DNA of 64,000 bases, from assembly GCF_037325665.1 (NCBI RefSeq), contig NC_090253.1, positions 6,154,073 to 6,218,072 of the forward strand. Reading direction: 5' to 3'. The notes below the pieces were generated by a model that saw only the letters and a list, made by a program, of their open reading frames with translations, was not told the DNA's origin and did not search any database. Each line of letters starts with the position of its first letter. Position 1 is the stretch's first letter. This stretch comes from Littorina saxatilis. Taxonomy: Eukaryota; Mollusca; Gastropoda; Littorinimorpha; Littorinidae. This document shows positions 1 through 9,036 of this stretch, piece by piece. Position numbers and translations under genes: made by a program.

Positions 1-640
1 TTTTTGATAAATGTCTTTGATGACGTCATATCCGGCTTTTCGTGAAAGTTGAGGCGGCACTGTCACGCCCTCATTTTTCAACCAAATTGGTTGAAATTTT
101 GGTCAAGTAATCTTCGACGAAGCCCGGACTTCGGTATTGCATTTCAGCTTGGTGGCTTAAAAATTAATTAATGACTTTGGTCATTAAAAATCGGAAAATT
201 GTAAAAAAAAATAAAAATTTATAAAACGATCCAAATTTACGTTTATCTTATTCTCCATCATTTGCTGATTCCAAAAACATATAAATATGTTATATTCGGA
301 TTAAAAACAAGCTCTGAAAATTAAATATATAAAAATTATTATCAAAATTAAATTGTCCAAATCAATTTAAAAACACTTTCATCTTATTCCTTGTCGGTTC
401 CTGATTCCAAAAACATATAGATATGATATGTTTGGATTAAAAACACGCTCAGAAAGTTAAAACAAAGAGAGGTACAGAAAAGCGTGCTATCCTTCTTAGC
501 GCAACTACTACCCCGCTCTTCTTGTCAATTTCACTGCCTTTGCCATGAGCGGTGGACTGACGATGCTACGAGCATACGGTCTTGCTGAAAAATGGCAGCT
601 ACTTGACTAAATATTGTATTTTCGCCTTACGCGACTTGTT
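1..640 (+). mobile_element. Dispersed element A, copy 1 (3' three-quarters)
   Basis: Near-identical to the 3' part of the copies at 14955-15820 and 15821-16682. It ends with the family's 3' terminus (cttgactaaatatt, then cgccttacgcgacttgtt). It is AT-rich with no reading frame, and carries the family's TGACGTCA palindrome at 21-28. The start lies outside the window. Its right end abuts the Gypsy LTR. Probably a non-autonomous DNA element; class not established. Confidence 0.8.
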
Positions 641-1696
641 TCTGCTTGGGGAGGCAAAATTGTGTATAGCTGGACTGGTTTTGTGACAAGGTCAGTCACG
701 TGTATTTGGCTAGGTGGTCTGTCAGAGACTCAAGGACGGCACACTTGACACCCAGCGGCAGAAGGGGAAGGATCGTATACACAGTTTCTAGAGTATGATG
801 GTTTTTCACCGAGTATTATATTCGGCACTCTAGGGGAACTTCCACGAGTTATTTCTTCTCTCTGCCACGTATTTTGCTGAGGACAAGTCGTCAACTTTCC
901 TTCGTCGGCGATGGCTTTCGCATAAGGATTCGACAAGGGGTTCTGGACGTTTTTGGTCACTGTTGACGAACAGAGACTGTTCCAGGGAGGAGGCGGACTT
1001 TGCTTCCATTGAGAGTTACAATCATAGGCTTTTGAGCCTTCGATTCGTTCGTTCGTTCGATCCGTTCGTTTCGCTTCGCTTCGTTACGTGTTCCTGTAAC
1101 GTCTGCACGGCTGACTTTGGCGGGACCTGTTGAAGCTACGCTAACCAGGAGACCGGTTAACCAGGAGACCGGCTAACCAGCGGACCGGCTAACCAGCGAA
1201 CCGGCTAACCAGCGGACACGCTAACCAGCGAACCGGCTAACCAGCATACCGGCTAAGCAGCAGCAGCAGAGATAAAGCTAAGTGCACCATGTCGTACGCA
1301 CCCCGTTGACCACCGTTGTCTTTTCGTATCTATGATTTCATTGGCGTAGTGACAACGTGGGGTGTGTGACACCTGCACGAACTAGAGCTTTTCGGACAGA
1401 ACATTCGCATTTAACTATATTTACACGGGTTCAGCGTGTTCCTATAATTTTCTACATAATACTGGCATTTTGTCAGTGAACACTGGTTTTTTACGTGTTG
1501 AGAACGTAAAAGGAACATATTTTGAGTGAAGGCTCGAGGGAGGTGGAGAGTTTATACATAAACAGGCGTCTGAAACTTATACTTTTGTTGACTCTATTTA
1601 ATTGTATGACTGCGAGAGTGGATCGTGGTGTGGTTAGTTAATTAGTAGTAATTAACCGGTTCATAATCACCTTAAGTGATATATTGAAACGTGACA
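641..1696 (+). repeat. 5' LTR of the Gypsy element
   Basis: Aligns base for base with 5846-6903 apart from a handful of differences and ends in the same GTGACA. It includes the short tandem array described at 1141-1268. Confidence 0.85.
1141..1268 (+). repeat. 16-bp tandem array inside the 5' LTR (about 8 units)
   Basis: About eight imperfect units of ctaaccagcggaccgg run head to tail and are followed by a short cag run. The same array lies in the 3' LTR at 6348-6475. It is part of the LTR, not a host satellite. Confidence 0.85.
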
Positions 1697-1698
1697 CA

Positions 1699-1717
1699 TG
1701 GGGGCCAAGCCGGGATT
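1699..1717 (+). other. Candidate primer-binding site of the Gypsy element
   Basis: A TGG-starting stretch (tgggggccaagccggg) lies two bases after the LTR end. That is the usual place for a sequence complementary to a tRNA 3' end. I could not assign the tRNA. Confidence 0.45.
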
Positions 1718-2406
1718 TACTCAGTTAATTTCCAACTGATAAAGACCCACCAATTAAGGATAACTAAGAGCAGATAATCTCGTCAGTGCTCGACTTATTT
1801 TCTGCTTGGTGCTACCCTTTTTTGTATAGTTTTGATCATATACCACACCTTAAGCGATTCACATCTTGCAGGAAATGTAAATTGTAATTTGTGAGTTATT
1901 GTATGCGCTAACTGTGATTATTTCCCTTTCCTTTGTTTGTGAATCTTTGTTGTTGTACGTTCAGAGTTTTCCGTTGCAGAGAGCTGAGCGGGGTTAGCGG
2001 ATTTGTTATTTGTTTTACTCAGTTTTCTCTACATTGTTTGTTTCGCATTCTGTAACTGGTTACATTTCTACCGTCTTGTTTTACTTGGATTTTTCTCCAT
2101 ATTTTGACTTTGTTGGAATTTTGGGGGGGAAGGGTCCGAGGACTTCTGTCCTAACCAAGGCTGTGGGAGACACTCTGTTTCACCGCAAAAAGCAGCCGAT
2201 AAAGTAGGCCACGGCTGTGGGAAACACTTTGTTTCACCGCAAAAAGCAGCCATAAAGTAGGCTACGCGATTTGTTCTACACCGTTTGGATTTTTCTTCTG
2301 CATTTTCCGGTTGCTGGATTTTTGTATCCACCGCTTTCGTCACCGCGTGTTCTAGCTATAGCTGCGTTAGACTTACTTTGGTAATAAAGCTTTGCTAAAA
2401 CTAACC

Positions 2407-5400
2407 ATGGCTACAGGGGGATCTCCTACGAAGAGATTAACTTTTGAGACTCCTGGTAGCGAGGAACAGACAGAGCGAGACGCACGCGTTAGAGCGCGTA
2501 GTTTGCTTAAACGCAAGGAGCTGGAACGTAGGGAAGACATAGAGCGACAGACGAGAAAAGAAGAGCTTGACAGACAAGAACGACAGGCCGAACGTGACCG
2601 ACAGGACAAGAAAGAGAAAGACGAACGAGACAGACAGGAAAGGAAAGACGAACGAGACAGACAGGAAAGAGAACGGAAAGACGATCTTGACAGACAAGAA
2701 AGGGAACGACAGGCCGAACGACAGGCCGAACGTGACAGACAGGACAAACAGGCCGAACGCGATCACCAGCTAGAACTAGCTAGGCTACAGGCCGAGAAAG
2801 GTACGCTTACTCAGGCTAGCGCGCCGACATTTGTTGCCGACCGTACGAGACTGCCGACGTTCGACGATGTCAAGGACGAGCTCGACGACTTTTTACGCCG
2901 GTTTGAGCGCATTGCATCCGACCAGAAGTGGGAAGAGGCCACGTGGGCTAGCCGCCTTAGCACCTGCTTAAAAGGACGCGCATTGCAGCTCTACAACGCT
3001 TTGGAGGACGACGAGGCGAGAAACTATCAGGCACTAAAGAAGGCGTTACTCCAGCGCTTCAACCTGACTGCGGAAGCCTACAGACGACGTCTGCGTAACA
3101 GCAAGAGACTGAGCGGCGAGCTGAGCCATCAGTTTGTGGCACGCCTTAATCTCTACCTGCGGCGCTGGGTGGAGATGGCCGAGAAGAACTGGACCGTCGA
3201 CGACCTTGCCGACCTCATAGTCATGGAACAACTGATGTCCAGCCTGCGACCTGAGGTGGTGACCTTCGTGCAGGAGCACCAGCCAAAGACTACTCAGGAG
3301 GCAGCCGACTGGATCAGAGTACACGAGGACGCCCAGGCGATCTCCGGCAAATCTTCAGGCTCACGGCCAGGAAAATCGGGAAATTCGGGTTCTTCAGGAC
3401 CCAAGGACGGGAAGGACGATCAGGGACACAAGGGATCGAGTTCCAGATCTGACATCCAGTGTTACTACTGCAACAAGCGGGGCCACGTGAAGAAGGACTG
3501 CCACAAGAGACAGGCTGACCAGAAGGGCGTTCACTTCGTTGGCAGTGAGGAGTTCAGGGACGTCACGAGCTCATGCACCATTCCACAACTCTGCGTTCCG
3601 TGCTCCAGGAAACATTTCCAGCCCCACTGTAACGTCTACGTTAACGGAGTGAAGGGCGAAGGTCTGCGGGACACAGGAGCAGACATGATAGTGGTTCGGG
3701 CGAGTCTAGTTCCAGCTATGGCCTACACAGGAGACAGCATCAGGGTGAGAATGGCCGAGGCATCTCACGCTTACGACTTGAACACGGCAGTGATCAAGGT
3801 CGTAACACCGTTGTTCACGGGGACCATTGTGGCCGTCGTCATGGACGATCCTCCATGCGACCTGCTCATTGGAAACCGGGTTCAGTTTGTGGACGGCGTC
3901 ACCAGGGAGGTTCCCGTTTATCGGTCTCCCGACGTCATTTCAGTGCTCACGCGGGCACAGGCGGAGCGAGAGGACAAACCTCTCAAACCCCTACCTGCTG
4001 CACGAGCTGCCCTGGGGAACGTGACCCCCGCGCTTCTCGCGAAGGCTCAGGATTCTGACCCGACCTTAGCTACTCCTCGGGAGCACGCGAAGTCGGGGAA
4101 GGTGAAGCTGAGCGGGAAGCATGGGAGGTCAAGGTTCCTCAGGGACAAGAAGTTGCTCTACCGTGAGTTTAGCAACCAAGAAGGTACATTCAAACAGGTT
4201 GTCGTGCCTCGCGAGTTTCGCGAGGGTGTCATGGCAACGGCACACGACTCGATTCTGGGAGGTCATCTTGGCACCAAGAAGACCACGGATCGTGTCTGGC
4301 GCCACTTTTACTGGCCAGGCATCTGCACGGATGTCCGACGTTTCTGTGCGTCCTGTGATAAGTGCCAGAAGGTGGTTGCCAAAGGAAGGGTGAGGAAGGT
4401 CCCCTTAGAGAAGATGCCGCTCATCGACGAACCCTTTCGTCGGGTGGCAGTGGACATCATCGGGCCCATCTTGCCTGCGTCTGAGGACGGAAACAGATAC
4501 ATTTTGACCATGGTGGACTACGCTACTCGATACCCAGAGGCGATCCCTCTGAAATCGATTGAAGCCACGCGAGTAGCTGAGGCTCTGGTTACTATGTGGT
4601 CCCGGCTGGGAATTCCATCAGAGGTACTCACCGACAGAGGCACGCAGTTCACGGGAGGAGTGATGGCGGAGGCAGCACGACTGCTATCACTGGAGCAGCA
4701 CTTCACCACTCCTTACCATGCTCAGTGCAACGGACTGGTGGAAAGGTTCAATGGCACCTTGAAGACCATGCTGAGGAAACTAGCTCAGGAGAAACCACGC
4801 ACGTGGGACAGGTACATCCCAGCATTGCTTTTTGCATACCGCGAGGTTCCTCAGGAGAGCTTGGGCTTTTCCCCATTTGAGTTGTTGTACGGCAGACAGG
4901 TACGCGGTCCCATGGCTATCCTGCGTCAGGTTTGGACGGACGAAGAAGCTGACGAGGAGGTGCAGACGACAGCGACCTACATCGTAGAACTCAGGAACAG
5001 GATTGAAGAGACCTGCAAACTGGCTCAAGAGAACCTGGGAAGAGCAGCACAGCGTTACGCGCGAGGATTCGACCGCAAGGCACGGCCGCGCAGCTTCAAG
5101 ATTGGAGAACGGGTGTTGCTACTTTTACCTGTCAAACACAACAAGCTACAACTGCAGTGGCAAGGACCTTTTGAGGTGACAGCGAAAGTGGGCCAGAACG
5201 ACTACAGGATCATGATGCACGGGAAAGCACGCCTGTACCACGCCAACCTGCTGCGCGCCTACATAGAGAGGACAGCCTACGGGGAGAAGAACAAAGACCA
5301 GAAGAACAAAGACAAGAAGACAGAGAAGGTTGCAGTCATCAGGGGTGAAACGAGGGGTTGCTCGTTCTTGAGGACGACCTTTCTGTCTGGAAACAGACCA

Positions 5401-5526
5401 TCAACCTCTGCAATATCTTCAGGTTGCAAGGTTGGCAAACGCCAGACTTATGCGCTGGGCGTTGATTCTCCAACCGTACCAATTCACGGTACGCGTCATT
5501 CCGGGCGCCAACAATGTTGGAGCTGA
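2407..5526 (+). CDS. Gag-protease-integrase polyprotein of the Gypsy element
   Basis: The ATG at 2407 has a good initiation context (accATGg). Residues ~25-135 are extremely rich in R, E, D and Q and look like a long charged coiled coil. Residues ~148-310 form a Gypsy-type Gag core (FLRRFERI, then a YLRRWVEMAE-like segment). A CCHC zinc knuckle, CYYCNKRGHVKKDC, sits near 351-364, and an aspartic-protease motif, LRDTGAD, near 420. The integrase follows: an HHCC zinc-binding region (~613-655, ending CASCDKC), then a DDE core with acidic positions near VAVDIIGP, LTDRGTQF and NGLVERFNGT (~680-786). The final ~90 residues are basic and low in complexity. It acts in retrotransposon particle assembly, processing and DNA integration. 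The element is a fossil copy. Confidence 0.85.
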   Translation: MATGGSPTKRLTFETPGSEEQTERDARVRARSLLKRKELERREDIERQTRKEELDRQERQAERDRQDKKEKDERDRQERKDERDRQERERKDDLDRQERERQAERQAERDRQDKQAERDHQLELARLQAEKGTLTQASAPTFVADRTRLPTFDDVKDELDDFLRRFERIASDQKWEEATWASRLSTCLKGRALQLYNALEDDEARNYQALKKALLQRFNLTAEAYRRRLRNSKRLSGELSHQFVARLNLYLRRWVEMAEKNWTVDDLADLIVMEQLMSSLRPEVVTFVQEHQPKTTQEAADWIRVHEDAQAISGKSSGSRPGKSGNSGSSGPKDGKDDQGHKGSSSRSDIQCYYCNKRGHVKKDCHKRQADQKGVHFVGSEEFRDVTSSCTIPQLCVPCSRKHFQPHCNVYVNGVKGEGLRDTGADMIVVRASLVPAMAYTGDSIRVRMAEASHAYDLNTAVIKVVTPLFTGTIVAVVMDDPPCDLLIGNRVQFVDGVTREVPVYRSPDVISVLTRAQAEREDKPLKPLPAARAALGNVTPALLAKAQDSDPTLATPREHAKSGKVKLSGKHGRSRFLRDKKLLYREFSNQEGTFKQVVVPREFREGVMATAHDSILGGHLGTKKTTDRVWRHFYWPGICTDVRRFCASCDKCQKVVAKGRVRKVPLEKMPLIDEPFRRVAVDIIGPILPASEDGNRYILTMVDYATRYPEAIPLKSIEATRVAEALVTMWSRLGIPSEVLTDRGTQFTGGVMAEAARLLSLEQHFTTPYHAQCNGLVERFNGTLKTMLRKLAQEKPRTWDRYIPALLFAYREVPQESLGFSPFELLYGRQVRGPMAILRQVWTDEEADEEVQTTATYIVELRNRIEETCKLAQENLGRAAQRYARGFDRKARPRSFKIGERVLLLLPVKHNKLQLQWQGPFEVTAKVGQNDYRIMMHGKARLYHANLLRAYIERTAYGEKNKDQKNKDKKTEKVAVIRGETRGCSFLRTTFLSGNRPSTSAISSGCKVGKRQTYALGVDSPTVPIHGTRHSGRQQCWS

Positions 5527-5586
5527 CTTTCTCTCTCGGGCTGTAGAGGAGAACATGACTGTGAGCGAAACCGAGGTTTCGTCTTG

Positions 5587-5597
5587 AAGAGGGGAGG
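5587..5597 (+). other. Polypurine tract of the Gypsy element
   Basis: The purine run aagaggggagg ends just ahead of the 3' LTR, where plus-strand priming occurs in this family. Confidence 0.7.
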
Positions 5598-5599
5598 TG

Positions 5600-6903
5600 T
5601 GTCACGATCGGGTGACAGAGACCAAGAAAGTGTCACTCAGTGGAGTGCCTGTTCTTGGTCGGTTATGATAGAAAGCGCCTGTGCGTGATATTGGACACAG
5701 CAGAGTTTGCTGACAGTGCTCCCGAGCACGGATGTTTTGAAACGCACGAGCTTCACAGTGCGGGTTTCTGCTGTCATAGAGCTGACAGGTTTTTCGCTGA
5801 CAGCGCACACGGGATTTTCAGGGATTGAGTTTCTCGTGTCTTTTTTCTGCTTGGGGAGGCAAAATTGTGTATAGCTGGACTGGTTTTGTGACAAGGTCAG
5901 TCACGTGTATTTGGCTAGGTGGTCTGTCAGAGACTCAAGGACGGCACACTTGACACCCAGCGGCAGAAGGGGAAGGATCGTATACACAGTTTCTAGAGTA
6001 TGATGGTTTTTCACCGAGTATTATATTCGGCACTCTAGGGGAACTTCCACGAGTTATTTCTTCTCTCTGCCACGTATTTTGCTGAGGACAAGTCGTCAAC
6101 TTTCCTTCGTCGGCGATGGCTTTCGCATAAGGATTCGACAAGGGGTTCTGGACGTTTTTGGTCACTGTTGACGAACAGAGGCTGTTCCAGGGAGGAAGCG
6201 GACTTTGCTTCCATTGAGAGTGTTACAACCATAGGCTTTTGAGCCTTCGATTCGTTCGTTCGTTCGATCCGTTCGTTTCGCTTCGCTTCGTTACGTGTTC
6301 CTGTAACGTCTGCACGGCTGACTTTGGCGGGACCTGTTGAAGCTACGCTAACCAGGAGACCGGTTAACCAGGAGACCGGCTAACCAGCGGACCGGCTAAC
6401 CAGCGAACCGGCTAACCAGCGGACACGCTAACCAGCGAACCGGCTAACCAGCATACCGGCTAAGCAGCAGCAGCAGAGATAAAGCTAAGTGCACCATGTC
6501 GTACGCACCCCGTTGACCACCGTTGTCTTTTCGTATCTATGATTTCATTGGCGTAGTGACAACGTGGGGTGTGTGACACCTGCACGAACTAGAGCTTTTC
6601 GGACAGAACATTCGCATTTAACTATATTTACACGGGTTCAGCGTGTTCCTATAATTTTCTACATAATACTGGCATTTTGTCAGTGAACACTGGTTTTTTA
6701 CGTGTTGAGAACGTAAAAGGAACATATTTTGAGTGAAGGCTCGAGGGAGGTGGAGAGTTTATACATAAACAGGCGTCTGAAACTTATACTTTTGTTGACT
6801 CTATTTAATTGTATGACTGCGAGAGTGGATCGTGGTGTGGTTAGTTAATTAGTAGTAATTAACCGGTTCATAATCACCTTAAGTGATATATTGAAACGTG
6901 ACA
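5600..6903 (+). repeat. 3' LTR of the Gypsy element
   Basis: 1304 bases, starting TGTCACGATC and ending AACGTGACA. It begins a few bases after the polypurine tract. It contains the 16-bp tandem array (6348-6475) and otherwise shows no frame of note. Confidence 0.85.
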
Positions 6904-7665
6904 CATAGGAACCCCTTTAGTGAAACCGCACATCGATAGCGCTGTTAGTTTGGCTGGAAATAACATTTAACTTTGTAGTGGAAGTAGAATGACATCATAT
7001 ATTTTATTTTAAAACGGACGTAACTCGCTTCAATTTTGACCAATATGCATGCGTTTTTTTTTTTTGCTTTCGGCGTTTTGAACTGGCGTGCATGTGATAA
7101 GGAAAAGAATGGAACGAAAAATCCAAAACAAATTTGTTTTCAAAAAAATATTCAAAATCTTTTCTTTTTTAAAATATATTTTTTGTAATATTTACCTTGA
7201 GTAAAGAGTAAAGAGAAAAGAGTAAGCAATCTCTTTTTGGCCCGAAAACATGAAACGACAGCAACCTGTTGACTGGCCCTTTAATTAAACAATAAAAACA
7301 AATACAACAATTAATGTTGTTTCAACACACGCACACACACATAACATTCGTTCATAATAACGCTCACATTGTCATGTCATGCTAAAAGTAAGAGATAGAA
7401 ACAACAACGTCAGCTAATGAGAGCTAATTAAATTCCTAATGCACTGTATAGTTTTAGCGAAATGAGAATTAAAACAATGCTTAAACATAACAAACATCGT
7501 TATTTGAACACTTTACTCACATATTCCATTCAACCATTCACTATGATTCATATATCAGTGTAGCTTGAACGCCATTCAACAATCTTGCTCACTCGGTGCA
7601 CATTGTATACAATGTGCAAGATATGCTGCTCATTGTACATAATGCGCAAATTGTACAGAATGGAT
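6904..7665. other. AT-rich non-coding stretch
   Basis: No gene seen. It holds a short (CA)n near 7325 and a perfect 22-base palindrome at 7597-7618. The left limit of segmental-duplication copy 1 is at about 7666. Confidence 0.6.
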
Positions 7666-8056
7666 ACGACACGAGATGTATACAAACCCTCAGTCACTGA
7701 GAGGTACAAAAGAAACAGCAGCCTCACTTACTAAGAGCATGAGTCCAAGAACCGACGAATCGAGAGATATAAACAAACCCTCAGTAACGGAGAGGTACTT
7801 CAACAACAACAGCTACTACTGACAGCTAACTTGAGTAGTAACAGCTAACTTGAGTAGTAACAGTTAACTTGGATAATCAAACCAAAACACCAACCGGCAC
7901 GACCACATACATATCTGCTGAAGGCATCGTCTCGATAGTTGTCCCCTGACAAGGCTACCAATCACGTTCTCCATGATTCCTTCATCAAGCAACAAACCAA
8001 AGAACTCGATTCTGTTAATTCTGTCCAAAAATTTGACACCCTATTAGTTCGTTTTA

Positions 8057-8248
8057 GTGATGAACAATATGACCTGGGGTGATTTGCTTCGGGATCTCTG
8101 GGCTGCAGTTGCCGTGTGCGGCAGACCCTTGGCTTTTACTCCACAGAGATATTTTGCTAATGAATGGTTCACGTTATTTATAAGTAGACGTTACATGCTT
8201 AATCTGTCCCCTATTACTTTATTTTTCAAGTCTTTTTATCATCTTTGA
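8057..8248 (+). CDS. Hypothetical 63-residue frame kept in the duplicated unit
   Basis: The frame begins MMNNMTWGDLLRD and is conserved in copy 2 (40560-40757, to FKSFYHL) and, shorter, in copy 3 (from 59228). I do not recognise it. Between copies 1 and 2 the few changes are conservative, but the copies are so young that this proves little. There is no neighbouring splice or poly(A) evidence. It may be a chance frame or a relic of a mobile element. Confidence 0.2.
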   Translation: MMNNMTWGDLLRDLWAAVAVCGRPLAFTPQRYFANEWFTLFISRRYMLNLSPITLFFKSFYHL

Positions 8249-8502
8249 AAATCAAGTTAATGTTGTTATGTATGTCCGCCATCGAGCTAACTTCTACATA
8301 CTGAAATTGTAATTAATTATGACAGGAGTTTAAGCGTAAGCTGGAGTACGGGCCGTCATCTACGTGATTACGATCGAAAAGAAGAGAGAAAAATGTATGT
8401 ACATGAGTCACGATATTGGTTTCTCAACTGAATAGACGAATTCCAAAAATAACTGTGTCGGGTTTGTGTGTTGTGAAAGAGTGAATGCCCTTGATTTTTA
8501 AT

Positions 8503-8889
8503 CGGACACACATTGCAGGGGCTCATCACTAGCGAGGGGTGTGTCGGACACACATTGGAGGGGCTCATCACTAGCGAGGGGTGTGTCGGACACATATTGC
8601 AGGGGCTCATCACTAGCGAGGGGTGTGTCGGACACATATTGCAGGGGCTCATCACTAGCGAGGGGTGTGTCGGACACATATTACAGGGGCTCATCACTAG
8701 CGAGGGGTGTGTCGGACACATATTGCAGGGGCTCATCACTAGCGAGGGGTGTGTCGGACGCATATTGCAGGGGCTCATCACTAGCGAGGGGTGTGTCGGA
8801 CACATATTGCAGGGGCTCATCACTAGCGAGGGGTGTGTCGGACACACATTGCAGGGGCTCATCACTAGCGAGGGGTGTGTCGGACACAC
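8503..8889 (-). repeat. 42-bp minisatellite, array 1 (9 units)
   Basis: Nine head-to-tail 42-base units with core ggggctcatcactagcgagg. The period is a multiple of three and several frames lack stops, so long frames appear on both strands; I treat these as artefacts. The array begins ~20 bases beyond the AATAAA of TRIM-like gene 1. Confidence 0.95.
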
Positions 8890-8910
8890 GTGGACAGGAG
8901 CACGTGCAAC

Positions 8911-8916
8911 TTTATT
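8911..8916 (-). terminator. Poly(A) signal AATAAA of TRIM-like gene 1
   Basis: AATAAA on the minus strand, ~120 bases after the stop codon. The same signal and spacing occur after the other two genes (41507-41512 and 60201-60206). Confidence 0.6.
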
Positions 8917-9036
8917 TTTACTTTCACAACCCATACAAACCCAACGGTGTTATTTCCGAAAATCGTCTGTTGAAAATAAGTTTCAAACCACACGGCCAAA
9001 ACTTTGCTTTGAGTACAAATGGACAAAAGGAATTCT

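Larger units (their letters stand above)
641..6903 (+). mobile_element. Ty3/Gypsy LTR retrotransposon, young but broken
   Basis: Two long terminal repeats flank an internal region with one long Gag-pol frame. The 3' LTR begins TGTCAC and ends GTGACA, the inverted ends expected of an LTR. Over the ~1.05 kb that both LTRs share I see only about three substitutions and one 2-base length difference, so the insertion is recent. Recognised parts are Gag with a CCHC knuckle, an aspartic protease and an integrase. The pol set is not complete and the LTRs differ in length, so I call it broken, with about two large breaks. The internal leader (1697-2406) contains a ~56-bp direct duplication near 2153-2265. 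The family is Ty3/Gypsy (Metaviridae) by domain type; the clade is not resolved. Confidence 0.85.

Noticed and set aside
2407-2424. Shared MATGG start between the Gypsy Gag and the TRIM-like genes as a sign of gene capture
   Set aside because: The likeness stops after five residues and is explained by a favourable start context (ccATGGc).
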